This document shows, piece by piece, positions 9,091 to 21,035 of a stretch of 64,000 nt of DNA. The number at the start of each line of letters is the position of its first letter. The first letter of the stretch is position 1. The stretch spans positions 118,501 through 182,500 of the forward strand of contig CAUYUJ010002692.1 of NCBI GenBank assembly GCA_963575745.1. The letters are read 5' to 3'. This DNA comes from Prorocentrum cordatum (Eukaryota > Sar > Dinophyceae > Prorocentrales > Prorocentraceae). Position numbers and translations under genes: made by a program. The notes under the pieces were generated by a model. The model did not search any database. It was not told the origin of the DNA and saw only the letters and a program-made list of their open reading frames with translations.

Positions 9091-9198
9091 CAAGCTCACA
9101 GGAGTGTTCACGATGAATGGCCCCTACCAGGGCGTGTACCTCACCTGCATGCTGGAGCTCGCGGGATTTGGGTTTGGGCTCACGCGCTGCAGATGTCA
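9091..9198 (+). CDS. Candidate short exon
   Basis: A pyrimidine-rich tract ending CCCCCTCCAG is followed by a frame reading KLTGVFTMNGPYQGVYLTC then MLELAGFGFGLTRC. A possible donor is GTAATT at 9199. Immediately downstream begins a CA-rich array. The peptide looks natural, but the segment is short and could be fortuitous. Confidence 0.3.
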
Positions 9199-9221
9199 GT
9201 AATTGGCTGCTCGACCTCGCA

Positions 9222-9620
9222 CACACACACACGCACACACACACACATCCACACCCAAACGTGCACACACATTCACACACACTCACACACATTCACACAC
9301 ACACATTCACAACTTGACACATTCACACACATTTACACACATTCGCACACACTCATTCACACACACATCCACACACACTTACATTCACACACACACATTC
9401 AAACACATTCACACACATTCACACACAACTTCACACACATGTATTCACACATAAACGCATTCACACACATTCACACACACTCACACACACATTCACACAC
9501 ACATTCACACACATTCACATACATTCACACACACACGCACTCACACACATTCACACACGTACACACATTCACGCACACATTCACGCACACATTCACACAT
9601 TCACACACGTTCACACACCG
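9222..9620. repeat. ACACATTCAC decamer/CA array
   Basis: CACACA mixed with TTCACACACA, about 400 bp. Open frames (Thr-His, Val-Cys) are artefacts. Confidence 0.95.
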
Positions 9621-10504
9621 GTCATCTTCTGGCCCTCTCCTCCTCGACGCGCGCTCCGTGCAAAGGGAGGGAGCAAGCGCCAGAACGTGCGCTGCCTCTT
9701 GGAGGGACGCCGCTCCAGTCCCTCCGTCTTGCGCGTCGGTCGTCGAGTGGACGGGCCAGCCGAGCAGACTACACGACTGCACGAGCAGCAGGCCTCGAGT
9801 GGGCTGATGGGTGGGGTCCGAGGAGGTTCTCGCTTTAGGCAGGGTGGGCAGGACGAGGCGAGGCGGGCGGGGCGAGGCAGCGTGGGTATAAGCGATGGGG
9901 GCATCGGCGCAGGCCGTCTCCGCGGCCTCAGTCCGTGGGGAGGTGGGCTGTTCGTTCGCTTTGGCTCTCCGTGCTGGGCTCCCGCGCCATCGTGCAGTCT
10001 CGCCATGCCGTGGGCGCAGCGAAGGTGAGATCCTCCTCCCGTGGCCCCCCTTCCCTCTTCCTGTGGCCTTCCTCGTGCCCCTCCCGCTTTCCACCAGCCT
10101 CCTCCACCATCCTCTTCCCTCCCCCCCTATGAGCGCTTGATAGCTTTGGCTCTCATCCCTGGGCCCTCAGTCGTATGCTTCCATCGTGGGGCACCTGGCA
10201 GAGGACGGGTCTGCGTCCACTGCTTTGAACAGCTCAGACTTGAGGCCCCTGTTTGACTCATGTGTCCTGTCCGTTTGAGCCCAAGTGCATCGCTCTTGCT
10301 TTCTCATTCATCCACCCCCATCCTTCCTCACACCTAACACCATCCCTCCTCCACTCTCATCCTTCCTCCTTGCTCCTTGCTTCACTCCTTACTCACGGGG
10401 CCACTTGTTATCTCATAAACAAGGGTTGGTGGGCTGACATTGGCTGCGTTGGGATCCTGCTCAGCCCATCAGTGCGGGCAGGTTCGGGCCAGGGGGCAGT
10501 AAGA
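9621..10504. other. Unique stretch, no gene recognised
   Basis: Low in simple repeats. Several short frames on both strands, none with a recognisable domain. CATCCTTCC/CTCATCCTTCC boxes occur near 10320-10370. Confidence 0.5.
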
Positions 10505-10595
10505 CGAGGAAGAGGGTGATGATTATGCTGACGCTGCTGCTGCTGATACGGTTGATTTTGTTGTTGATGATGATGATGACGACAATGGTGATGAC

Positions 10596-10647
<52 letters not shown>

Positions 10648-10681
10648 GTGATTATGATGGTGATGATGGTGAGGATGATGG

Positions 10682-10723
<42 letters not shown>

Positions 10724-10860
10724 GGATTATAATGTTGTTGTCGATGATGCTGATCATGATCATGATGATGACGATGACCATGATGATGCCGCTGATGATG
10801 CTGATGATGCTACTGCTGATTATGATGATGATTATGATGATGATGTTGACGACCAGTTGC
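10505..10860. repeat. GAT array
   Basis: GAT/ATG runs, with GACGAT and GATCAT interruptions. Reads as poly-Met or poly-Ile in different frames. Confidence 0.95.
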
Positions 10861-10999
10861 GATGGTGCTGGTGAGGAGATGGCTGCGAGCTGAGAGCACG
10901 AGGATACAGATGAGGATCATGAAGGTGGAGGAGTAGAAGCAGGGGGAGCGGTAGGATGATGATGATAACAAATCTCTGCTCTGCCGGGAAATCTCCGGG

Positions 11000-12180
11000 G
11001 CCCCCCGGGGCCGCCCCGGAGCTTCCTTGGGGCATTCCTGGAGCTTCTGTGGCCCACCCGGAGCTTCCAAAGGGGGGGAATGCGAACCCACATGTCAAGG
11101 CCTCCGCCCCAGGAGGACCCCGATACTCCCAAAGCCGGCTCCGGAGGGCGCTCGAGAGTACCCAACGAGGCAACCATCGTTCCTTCCATAATGGGAACTC
11201 TTATTTCTAGCACATTCGCTGTTCTCTAATGCGCGCAGCGCCATGCAGCGTCCAAGACGGCCCCAGCAGAGGCCCCCAGGGGAGCCGCAAAGCAGCCCGA
11301 GAGGCCCCCAAGAGACCCTCGAGACAGCCCAAGAGAGCTCCAATGACGGCGGCCCAAGAGGCACCCAGGACCTCCCACAACACCTGGGATCGATGTTCTA
11401 TAATTCCTTGGAAGCGGTTCCAAGTGAATAGAGACAGCGATCCCACTGGGATCGCTTCTCTAGACCCCTGGGAATCCATTCCCAGGGTTTGCCTTCCTGC
11501 GCGCGTTCAGTGGCCGCCCAAGACGACGCCAAGAGAGCTCCATCCGCTCCCCCTGGGGGGGGGAGTGCATACACACACGCTTCGAGGCCTCCGCCCCAAG
11601 AGGACCCCGAAGGCCGGCAGCAGGCCTCCAAGGACCCCCCCCGAGACGCCCCAAGGCGGCGCCAAGAGGACGCTCAGGAGGGCCCGAAGAGGCAAGCATC
11701 GCTCCATTCCTGTAGGGAAACGTAAAACGACGCGAAGATCGGGACAAAGTCGGATCGGGATAACTCGAAATCTCTGAGAATCGGCGGGTTTGGAGGATGT
11801 ATTGGGCGCCGCGGCCGCTCCAGAGCGTTCCAGAACGCTCTGAGAGCGCTCCGGAACGCTCTGGAGCGATTTATCCCGATCCTAGCCCTGTTTTAAAAGC
11901 GCTTATTCCTGGCACATTCGCTGTGCTCGTGTGCGCAGCGTCCCAGGCGGCCCCCGAGGCCCTCAGGAGAGCCCCCCCACGGCCGAGGAGGTCCCCCGAG
12001 AGGGCCCCCAGAGCGGCCTGGGCATCGAGGCCTCCGCCCCAAGGGGGACCCCGAAGGCCGCCGGCAGGCCCCCGAAGGACCCCCGAGAGAGGGCCCGCGG
12101 TGGCCAGAACGGGCCCCGAGGAGGCCCCGAAAGGCGCCCCAGGCGGCTCTGTTTCCAAGATCGGGTATAGCCAGGACCCC
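11000..12180. repeat. Degenerate CCCCRAGAGG-rich region with three related blocks
   Basis: GGCCTCCGCCCCAAGAGGAC CCCGA-type sequence recurs near 11098, 11585 and 12029. TTCCTGGCACATTCGCTGT-like boxes occur near 11210 and 11906. Similar G-rich sequence on the other strand occurs at 59920-60170. Open frames are compositional. Confidence 0.6.
11722..11895. mobile_element. G-family TIR element, copy 2, opposite orientation
   Basis: Starts GTAAAACGACGCGAAGATCG and ends CTAGCCCTGTTTTA. Same length and core as 4416-4590 but reversed. Shares GCGGCCGCTCCAGAGCGTTC. Confidence 0.75.
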
Positions 12181-12229
12181 GGGTAAGGGGACCCCGTTCG
12201 TGGTAGGGCCCTGGGGCCCCTCCATTGGC

Positions 12230-12398
12230 TCGGGGGAGAAAAAGATACGGATACGTGTTGTCCCCCTTCGTTTTCGGCCTTTCCTGGTCCTCCTTGGGAA
12301 TCCTCGTTGTCACCGCTGGATTCGCCTCGAAATTCTGGTCAGAACGCACCCCAAGAGAGGTCCAGGGACAACACGTATCCGTATCTTTCCGCCCCCAA
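12230..12398. mobile_element. R-family TIR element, 7-bp target duplication CATTGGC
   Basis: 169 bp. AAAGATACGGATACGTGTTG TCCC and its perfect reverse complement form the inner TIR, with TCGGGGG/CCCCCAA at the tips. CATTGGC occurs at 12223-12229 and 12399-12405. A diverged copy is at 45205. Confidence 0.88.
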
Positions 12399-12859
12399 CA
12401 TTGGCCAGATCCACTAAGCCAGGTTTGCCGTAACCGGTGTTTTTCGGGTGACGGCAGTTCCGGTCAGCGGAACGGGGCGGGGGGGGGGCGCCCCCCGGTA
12501 CACATCACTAAACCAGGTTCCACTAAACCCAGTTCTGCCAACGCCCGACAAGAGGCTGCCCGGAGGTTTCCCCAGAGACACGAGCAGGCGTTCCAGAGGT
12601 CTCACACCATCAACCCAGGCAGGATGTGCAGAAGGCCACCAGGAGGATCACACGTGGGCGAGGGGCACGGTGACCCCTCCTCTGTGTGTCCTCCTCCTGA
12701 TCTTCGTCTTCAAAGACTCCACTTCTCCTTCTGCTCCTGCCTTTCCTTCCCATTCCGCCCTCGTCTTCGTCGCCGTCATGCTCCTGGACTGGTCTCCATT
12801 GTCTCGACCTCCAAATCTCCCCCCTCGTCGTCCTCTTCGTCGTCCTTCTCTAGACCTCC

Positions 12860-13162
12860 GTGCTCAGGGAAGGGCCGTGTACTGAGTGTTTCCATAGCGT
12901 GTTCGGATTATCATCATATCCGAAGCCGTCGCCCAACCCTCGGCATCTCACTGCGAGCTGGGATTCCAGAGAACCTGGTCGCGGTCGCGCGCGAAGCGCG
13001 CGATGGCTCTCGTGGAAGAGTTCGATGGGGATATCAATTCATTCAAGTCGTACTGATCCTCTGGGCGTGGTGGAAAAGGTTTTTCCCCCGCCGGACTTCG
13101 ATCCACAGGAATTGAACAGTGCGAAGAATGATCAGGAATTCCACTTTGTGCTGATTTTCTGA
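12860..13162 (+). CDS. Low-confidence open frame
   Basis: The last 40 codons (GVVEKVFPPPDFDPQELNSA then KNDQEFHFVLIF) look protein-like. The first part does not. An overlapping frame contains MALVEEFDGDINSFKSY and a stop. One of these may be a terminal exon. No family is recognised. Confidence 0.2.
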   Translation: MLREGPCTECFHSVFGLSSYPKPSPNPRHLTASWDSREPGRGRARSARWLSWKSSMGISIHSSRTDPLGVVEKVFPPPDFDPQELNSAKNDQEFHFVLIF

Positions 13163-13326
13163 TGGTTCTCTTATGATGCATGATTCGTTGCACGCTCTCT
13201 TGCTCTTCCGAGCGAGACCGTCGTGCACTTTCAGCATCGTGCGTACCCAGAAGAGATGATTTCTTTCCCACCGCATCTGCCAAGCATGAGGTTCTGACGG
13301 GCATTCATCGGGCGGGGCTAGGACAA

Positions 13327-13490
13327 TGATCAATCCGTTCCAGAGCGTTCCAGAACGCTCCCAGAGCGTTCCAGAACGCTCCGAGAAAGCCGCGGCGCCC
13401 GAGACATCCTCCAGTGCAGCTGGATCTGTGAGATTCTTGATTTACCCTCACCTGATGTTGGTCTCGTTCTGGCTTCGTGTTTCTCCAGCT
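13327..13490. mobile_element. G-family fragment
   Basis: Contains the CCAGAGCGTTCCAGAACGCT palindrome string, GCCGCGGCGCCCGAGACATC and a diverged continuation. TIR ends are not recognisable. Confidence 0.55.
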
Positions 13491-13559
13491 CTTCCCGAAG
13501 ACAAGCCTTTCGAAATGGCCTTACGAAATATAAGGCTCCGCTGCGAGGGTCGAGGAAGA

Positions 13560-13692
13560 AAACAGCATAAACGGAAACTCTCGGCGTTCCGCGCAGATTC
13601 TAATATCCGCGCTGGGCCCCCCTGGCGGCGTCTCCGGCGTCACCCCTGGCGCGCTCCGCGCGCCTGGGAGGGGGGTCCAGCGCAGCTCCAAT
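13560..13692. mobile_element. D-family element, right end lost
   Basis: GGCGTTCCGCGCAGATTC, ATCCGCGCTGGGCCCCCCTG and GGGGTCCAGCGCAGCTCC are recognisable. The right arm runs into a CCCCAAGAGGCC-type repeat. Confidence 0.65.
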
Positions 13693-13775
13693 AAATCCCC
13701 AAGAGGCCCCCAAGAGGCCCCTAGGAGGCCCCAAAGAGGCCCCCAAGAGGCTTCAAAGAGGCCCCATAGAGCGCT
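13693..13775. repeat. CCCCAAGAGGCC short tandem
   Basis: Six or so degenerate CCCCAAGAGGC units following a truncated D element. Confidence 0.8.
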
Positions 13776-14148
13776 CGAGGGCCGGCGGAATGAGCGAATC
13801 GATGAATAATGTCGAAAGCTTACGTTTCTACAGCTTTTTGTTCCTCTGGAGGGGCAGCCCTGCAACCTCGAGATCGGCGGTGTCGGGCTGAGCGGCACGA
13901 ACTCGCTCCAGCTCGTGTCGGACAGCTGCGGCTCCCCGGGAGGGGGGGGCCGGCGCGCGGGGGGCGGCGTCGGAAGCCCTGCGTGTTGTGGGAGCAGCGT
14001 CGTGTGGCCCTCAAGACATCCACGGCTCGAGCCTGCTTGGCAGGTTCGGCTTGTCGTGTGCATGCTTGCTCTGCTGACATCGAAGAAGGCCAATACTTCT
14101 GCACTGCTTGCCCGCTTATCACACGAGCAGCATCTATATAGCGTAGAA

Positions 14149-14256
14149 GGTAATTCCAGTGGTGCTCTCCGCTGGTGTCTCGAAGGTAATTCCAGTGGTG
14201 CTCTCCGCTGGTGTCTCGAAGGTAATTCCAGTGGTGCTCTCCGCTGGTGTCTGGAA
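14149..14256. repeat. 36-bp tandem repeat, three copies
   Basis: GGTAATTCCAGTGGTGCTCT CCGCTGGTGTCTCGAA at 14149, 14185 and 14221. It is in phase with codons (peptide GNSSGALRWCLE), but no gene is evident. The 27-bp string TGCTTGCTCTGCTGACATCG AAGAAGG occurs on both sides (about 14062 and 14289). Confidence 0.92.
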
Positions 14257-14311
14257 GCTTGTGGTAGCACACGTGGCACGGAAACAAATGCTTGCTCTGC
14301 TGACATCGAAG

Positions 14312-14475
14312 AAGGAAGAAACGCGATTAACATAAACTTTTGGCGCTCCGCGCGGACTACTTGGCTCCGCGCCGGGCCACCCGAGCGGCGCCTCCGGCGC
14401 CGCCCCTGGCGCGCGGATGCAACAAATCCGCGCGGACCTCCAGCAGTTATCTTTATGTAGTTCTTTGTTCCTCTA
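14312..14475. mobile_element. D-family element
   Basis: AACATAAACTTTTGGCGCTC CGCGCGGACTACTTGG on the left opposes AATCCGCGCGGACCTCC and TATCTTTATGTAGTTC on the right. The centre is shortened. It follows a 36-bp tandem repeat. Confidence 0.7.
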
Positions 14476-14693
14476 CGTGTGCACGGTTGCTTCGCTGACA
14501 GGCGACACCTTGGCTGCATGTTTAGCTTGGACGCGCGTCGGTGGCCTTGGGACAATTTGGTCTCCGAAATGCGTGCCGTCGCACAGCAGGACGCGTGCCG
14601 TGGCGCAAGCAGCCCCGGAGTGGCCGCGGACAAAAAGGGGGGACACTCCGACGTCCTGGCCGCGGCCCCGACCCATGAGCCCCCCCGCATACA

Positions 14694-14878
14694 GGAGGAG
14701 GAGGAGCAGGAGGAGGAAGACGCGGAGGAGTAGGAGCAGGAGGAGGAGGAGGACGCGGAGGAGGAGGAGGAGCAGGAGGAGGAGGAGGAGGAAGAAGAGG
14801 AGGAAGATGAAAAGGCGGAAGAGGAGGAGGAGGAGGAGGAGGAGGAGGAGGAGGAGGAGGAGGAGGAGGAGGAGCGGG
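14694..14878. repeat. GAG array
   Basis: GAG with GCAGGA and GACGCG interruptions. It directly follows the sequence CCCCCCGCATACAG. Confidence 0.95.
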
Positions 14879-15476
14879 TCGGGTTTTTGTACCTGTCGGA
14901 CTCGGACCTTCAGGCGGAGGCGTTCCTCGTGGATGCTCGTCGCTGACGGAGACCTTGGGTATCGGGAACGTCGCACAGCTTCCATTGGCTTTCTGCGCTC
15001 CCCCAGCTGGGTTCCCGGAGGCGCTCTCCCTTCCGATGCAGGTAGTGAGCGCAAGCGCCGCATGTCTCCGAAGGGGAGGATTCTGACCGTCATCGCGATC
15101 AGGCCTGGGAGGTGCAGGGGTATAATCGCGGGGGAAGAGGGGAGGAGAGAATCAACAGGGGGGGAGGGGGGAACGGGTCTGGAGGAGGAGGGGCGATACG
15201 ATATGCAGAGGTCTACCGCAATGAATCACTCGACCCGGTCTCGTCAATTCTGCCCCAGGACGCTACATGGAAGCTGGAATAAGTTTCTGGGGCCATCCCT
15301 TCCACTCTTTCCAGCCCTGGCCAGTCTACCTTTTTTTTGTCCAGCCCTTGCGACCACATCCCTACTGCTTCGGGCTCGCTTGACCCACTCCCAGTTTTGT
15401 CCAGCCCTGGCCACTTCCACTTCCACTGATTTTCCAACTTCCACTTGTTCCAGCTTCCCCGTGTGTTTTTGTTTAT
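14879..15476. other. No gene recognised
   Basis: CCAGCCCTGGCCA and TTTTGTCCAGCCC boxes recur between 15310 and 15420. The frame after the GAG array (GFLYLSDSDLQAEAFLVDA-like, minus-complementary reading also open) is short. Nothing firm. Confidence 0.4.
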
Positions 15477-15655
15477 TCCAGATCTCGTAATAAAAGGGAG
15501 GGGGTCTGGACCCTCCAAGACAAGCCCTTTCAGACCTCCCCCGTGGGAGAACCCTCCAAAACATCGTCCCCAGACCCCCCAGGCCCTCCAAGATAGCCTG
15601 GAAGACCCCCCCCCCACCGAAATGAGACCCCCCTCCCTTTATTACGAAATCTGGA
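15477..15655. mobile_element. TIR element, 179 bp, single copy seen
   Basis: TCCAGATCTCGTAATAAAAG GGAGG at the left pairs with CCTCCCTTTATTACGAAATC TGGA at the right. The core has CCCTCCAAGA repeats. No clear target duplication. Confidence 0.75.
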
Positions 15656-16300
15656 GTATGTTCCAGGGGGTCGTGCACACGTGGCCGCACTTCCCCCCAC
15701 GCCGTGCGCAGAGCTCGGGCGCAGCTTTTTGTTGCACCGGCCTGCGCGAGCCTCTCTCTGTCCTGTCCCGGTCTCGGGGCCCGGGACGAGGGGCACGCTC
15801 CGAGCCCAGCACGGACCCCTCGCAGACCCGCCTGGCAGCACACCGCGCGCACGGCGCCAGTCCTGCGCCGGCGTGGGCACGTGACACCCGCCTGGAGCAT
15901 ATCCCTATCCCTATGATTGGCATCGCCTCATCTCGATGCCGCTCTTGGGGAATCCCTCCGTTTCTGAGGGCGCATCCCTAAGATTGTCGTCGAGGCTGGT
16001 TAACTTAGGGTCAGCGCCTTCGGCTGCGCGCGTCGCTCTCCGCCGGCCCTGGCGCCCGCTGCGCTGCGGCGCGACGCGCCGTCCGCAGCTCGGTGCTCCC
16101 CGGCGTGAACGCCCCGAGAGCCGTTCCCAGCTGCCCGCCCCGCGGAGCGGAGTGACACGCGCCATCCGCTCACAGGGCATAGCGTGTCGCCAGGGCCGAG
16201 GCGACACGCTGAGCAAAACTTCTCGACCATATTATAGTCTCCCTGCACAGCGTCACTCGCTTGGCGTGGGCCCCCTCCCAGGCTCTGGCGCCACGCAGGT
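15656..16300. other. No gene recognised
   Basis: GC-rich, with open frames on both strands. No motif recognised. Confidence 0.5.
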
Positions 16301-16371
16301 CACCATGGAGGGCATCACCAATCCTAGGCCTGTGACCGACGACGCCACGGACACTCTCTACGCGATGGGGC
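16301..16371 (+). CDS. Candidate short exon before the ATC array
   Basis: CACGCAG followed by a frame reading VTMEGITNPRPVTDDATDTL then YAMGLATSG. It looks coding-like but is only about 24 codons, with no clear donor. The ATC array begins about 90 bp downstream. Confidence 0.22.
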
Positions 16372-16463
16372 TGGCGACTTCAGGGATCGGCCCTTTCCGT
16401 CCCTCCCTCTCCGCCTCCCCATCCTTCGGCCGCCTCATTATTCCCTTTGCCGCATCGCGGCCC

Positions 16464-17048
<585 letters not shown>

Positions 17049-17049
17049 A

Positions 17050-17094
17050 CCGCGGTACGCCCTCGCGGCGGCTTGCCGCGAGGGCGTACCGCGG
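17050..17094. repeat. Perfect 20-bp hairpin at an array/retroelement junction
   Basis: Arms CCGCGGTACGCCCTCGCGGC (17050-17069) and its exact reverse complement (17075-17094) with a 5-nt loop GGCTT. It marks the exact point where the ATC array stops and retroelement coding sequence begins. Confidence 0.95.
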
Positions 17095-17938
17095 CCTCGC
17101 CGCCCTCGCGGCGACGCGCCTCTGGGGCTGGCTGTCAGCGGCGCGCCAGGCACGCCTGCTGGCCGGCGGTGGGCTCGGAGCCGGTGCTTTCTGGAATGGT
17201 TTTCTGCGCGAGGGGGAGACGGCGCTCACCGACGCCGCTTTCGTGGTCATGTTCAGGCGCCGCCTTCTCCTCAACTTGCTGAGCGCCCCGGTGGCGTGCG
17301 CCTTCCGTTATTCGGGCGCCGCCGGCGACGAGCGTGCGGGCACGTGCTGTGGGCGACCCCTCGACGTCGTGGGCTTGCATGCCTTGCAGTGCCCTGTTGG
17401 GCCACACCGCATACGGCTGCACAACGAGATCGTGCGGACCCTGGCGGAGTGGATCTCATCGCACGGCGGTTACGCCGACCAGGAACGCTGCGTGCCAGAA
17501 CTTTACCAGCAGGAGGCTGGCGGCGAGCTGCGCGAGGCCCGCTTGGACCTGGTGATCAGTTGGCCGGGCATGCCAGTGCCAGTCTGGGTGGACGTTACGG
17601 TCCGCTCCGCCGATCCCTCGGGGCCAGCAGCACGCACGATCGGCCATGCCGCCATTGGCGCTGAGAGGCACAAGCGGGAGCATTACGGCGACGCCGTCGT
17701 GCCCTTCGCTGTGGAGGCCGAGGGGCGGCTCGGCCCACAGGCGGACATGGCAGCCGCGGCACGCCGCGTTGCAGTGCTCCCTGGCGAGGCGAGCGGGCGC
17801 CTGGGCAGCGACTTCGCGCGGAAGCTCTCGGAGCGGGTGTCAGGTGCCTTGACGGCCCGGATGGCCGACCTTCTGTTGGCCGCGGCAGAGGGCGCTGGCG
17901 TGGGGCCGTGGCTGGGGGCGCGCCAGCTGCTGGCGTAG
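17051..17938 (+). pseudogene. C-terminal fragment of a retrotransposon polyprotein (zinc motif plus endonuclease-like domain)
   Basis: An open frame of about 295 codons without an upstream reverse-transcriptase core. It starts abruptly where an ATC array ends. In order: a segment with GAGAFWNG..F..RRRL, a Cys/His motif (TCCGRPLD, LHALQC, then a His-containing helix), and LDLVISW..VWVDVTVRS. That last pattern of an acidic residue followed by a VDVTV strand resembles restriction-like endonuclease folds (PD-D/ExK type) at the C-termini of some algal and protist retroelements. It ends at TAG 17936-17938. The family call rests on motif memory only. Without the polymerase it is treated as a 5'-truncated remnant. 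Confidence 0.6.
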
Positions 17939-18002
17939 AGGCTGCAGGCTGCTTGCATGTGGCTACCTCGACCTTTCGTTTCCCAGGGGACTTCGCTATC
18001 AA

Positions 18003-18204
18003 CAGCATCATCATCGGCATCGTCATCATCATCACCATCATAACCACCGCCACCACTGCAATTACCATCATCATCAGCAGCATCAGCATCATCATCAGCA
18101 TCAGCATCATCATCAGCATCATCATCATGTTCAGCATCATCAACATCATCAGCACCATCATCAACACCATCATCATCATCACCATCCTCATCATCATCAT
18201 CATG

Positions 18205-18248
<44 letters not shown>

Positions 18249-19490
18249 TGTCACCATTATCATCATGATCATTTTCATCGTCATCATCATCACCATCATC
18301 ATCCTCCTTGTCGTCGTCATCGTCGTCGTCATCATCATCATCATCACCATCACTATCACCAGCACCAACACCAGCTCCAGCAACATCACCACAACCACCA
18401 TAATCACCAGCATCATCGCCGCCACCAACACCTCAATCATCATCATCATCATCATCATCATTATCATCATAATCATCATCATCGTCTACATCTACACCTT
18501 CAGCATCACAATTATCGTCATCATCAGCATCATTAATATCATGACCATGATCAGGATCATCAACATCATCTTCACCATCATCATCATCATCATCGTCGTC
18601 GTCGTCATCATCACCATCACGAGCACCATTACCAGCTCCAGCACCATCACCACCATCATCATCACCACCATCATCATCATCCTCATCATCAGCATCGTCA
18701 TCAGCATCACCATCATAACCACCGCCACCACCGCAATTACCATCATCATCAGCAGCAGCAGCATTAGCATCATCATCGCCATCAGCATCATCAGCATCAG
18801 CATCATCATCAGCATCATCAGCATGCTCAGCATCATCAGCATTATCAACATCATCACCATCAGCACCATCTTCATCACCATACTCATCATCAGCACCATC
18901 ATCTTCATCGTCGTCATCATCACAATGACTATCACCAGCACCAGCTCCAGCACCATCACTTCAATCACCATCATCGTCATCACCATCATCACCACCACCA
19001 ACAACACCGTAATTATCATTATCACCATCAACGCCTTCACCAGTAGCATCATACTCATCGTCATCATCATAATCATCATGATCATGACCATTAGCAGGAT
19101 CATCATCAGCACCATCACTATCACCAGCACCAGCACCAGCTCCAGCACCATCACCACCATCACCATCACCATCAACATCAACAGCATCATCATCATCAGC
19201 AGCGTCATTATCATCACCATCATCACCACCGCCACCACAGCATCAGCGTCGCCATCAGCATCATCAGCATCAACATCAGCATCATCAGCGTTATGCTCAG
19301 CATGAGCAGCATCAGCATCACCATCAACACCATCTCATCCTCATCATCCTCACCATCATCATCATCATCATAAACATCAGCACCAGCATCACCTCCATCT
19401 TCATATTCATCTGCATCTTCACCAGCATCAGCATCAGTATCAGCATCATCATCGTCGTCATCGTCATCGTCGTCATCATCACACCAGGGA
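18003..19490. repeat. ATC array downstream of the retroelement fragment, higher-order
   Basis: About 1.5 kb. CCAGCACC..CAGCTCCAGCACCATC boxes recur near 18360, 18630, 18940 and 19125, and TGACCATGATCAGGATC-like boxes near 18540 and 19080. This implies a higher-order unit of several hundred bp. Confidence 0.93.
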
Positions 19491-19500
19491 CTGGCCCAGA

Positions 19501-20364
19501 GTGTGGCCCTCGCGCTTGTGCCGCCCCTCCCCCGCCCCGAGCATCCCGCAGTTGTTCGGCTGCCCGTTGCGACGGTGCCTGCTCCTGCGGCGCGTCGTTG
19601 TGCGCGGGCGCGCCCTGTGGCGACCCGCCACGCCCAGCAGCAGGCCCTCGCTCTGCACAGGCTGCTGGCGCCGCTCGCCGCGGTGGGCCACGCCACGGCT
19701 GCCGCGGGGGCTGTCGGCGAGCGGCCGGCGCCGCCTGCGCTGCCGACGGTTCCTCGCCGAGCCTGGCCGACGGCTCCGCGGACGTCGTGCAGGTCGTGGC
19801 CTCGGGGAACCCGCGCGCGCACGGCCGCACCCGGTGTGCGCTGGGCTGCCGCGGCAGCGGGGGGGCGCGGACAGGCGAGGTGCGCGGAGGCGCGCAGTCC
19901 GGACCAAGATGCTGGCGGTGGTTGCGCATCGGCCTGCAGCTCGTCTGCGTCCTCAGCGGGTGCTCGGCATGGATAACCTCCGCGCGCTGGGCGCTGGCGG
20001 TTTCAGGTCTCCTCGCACGCGCTGGCAGTGTGTGCTCTGCGTGCCGCGGGGCGCCTCCTCCATCGTAAGGAGGTGGAGGCACGTCGTCGTGGAGTTCGGC
20101 ATGGACTGCGCGCGCATGGTGCACTACGGCATCCGCTGCACGCTCACGCTGGGCACGGGCTACGGGGCAACGGCAGGCTTTTCGGCGCGTGCTGGCGGCG
20201 AATGCTCTTCGTGTGTGGCGTTGTTCTCAGCCTTCGCGGGCTTCTGGAGGTCTCTGCACTTGGCCGTGGTGTACGGCATGGAGTGTGCGCGCATGCTGAT
20301 CAAGGGTATCGGCACCGTGCTCATGCTCCTGTGGTGTGGGCTCCACGAGCGGGAGAACAGCTAG
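19501..20364 (+). other. GC-rich open frame, unclear
   Basis: A 287-codon frame follows the ATC array. It contains a WQCVLC cysteine pair and two related hydrophobic stretches (GMDCARMVHYGI and GMECARMLIKGI). Overlapping frames are also open because of high GC, so coding status is undecided. It could be remnant sequence of the same retroelement as 17051-17938. Confidence 0.18.
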
Positions 20365-20486
20365 CCCGCTCGGCCCGCACCGTCGGCGATCTCATGGTCT
20401 TCGGCGTCAGCGTCGTCAGCAGGGTGGCCTGCGCGGGCTGGCACGGTCTCCTGCTTCGCGTGGCGCTGGTTCGCCATGCCGTCGTG

Positions 20487-20625
20487 ACGGTCATTCTCGA
20501 GGCGCCGCCGGGGGGGGGGCGGGGCCCAGCGCGGATCCAAGAAGTCCGCGCGGAGCGCCAAAAGCTGCCGTGCATGGCGTTTTTGTTCCTCTTCTTCTAC
20601 GCTCGTGCCGTCCTCAGCTTTGCTA
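20487..20625. mobile_element. D-family element, left end lost
   Basis: GGCGCCGCCGGGG, GGCCCAGCGCGGATCCAAGA, GTCCGCGCGGAGCGCC and GCATGGCGTTTTTGTTCCTC match the right half of the family. Confidence 0.65.
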
Positions 20626-20794
20626 GGCTTCGAGCTGCGTCGCCCTCGTCACGAAGGCCTGGCTAGCTGGCCGCCCGCCCGGGGCCGAGGCGGAGCTGCT
20701 GGGAAGGGGGGGCCGCCTGCCCCTCCGCACGGTCTGCTGCAGCATCAGGGCAGCAGCGCAGGATGCCGCGGGGAGTCTCCTGAGGACTGCTGGT

Positions 20795-21035
20795 TCCTCC
20801 TCCTCCTCCTCCTCCTCCTCCTCTTCTCTTCCGCTTCCTCCTCCTCCTCCTCCTCCTTCTCGCTTTCCTTCTCCTCATCCACCTCCCTCTCCTCCTCCTC
20901 CTCCTCCTCCTCCTCCTCCTCCTTCTCGTTTTCCTCCTCCTCATCCACCTCCCCCTCCTCCTCTTCCTCCTCCTCCTCCTCCTCCTCCTCCTCCTCTTCC
21001 TCCTCATCCTCCTCCTCATCCTCCTCCTCAGCAGC
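20795..21035. repeat. CTC array
   Basis: CTC with CTCATCCACCTC occurring twice about 63 bp apart. The same interrupted segment is duplicated. Confidence 0.94.
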
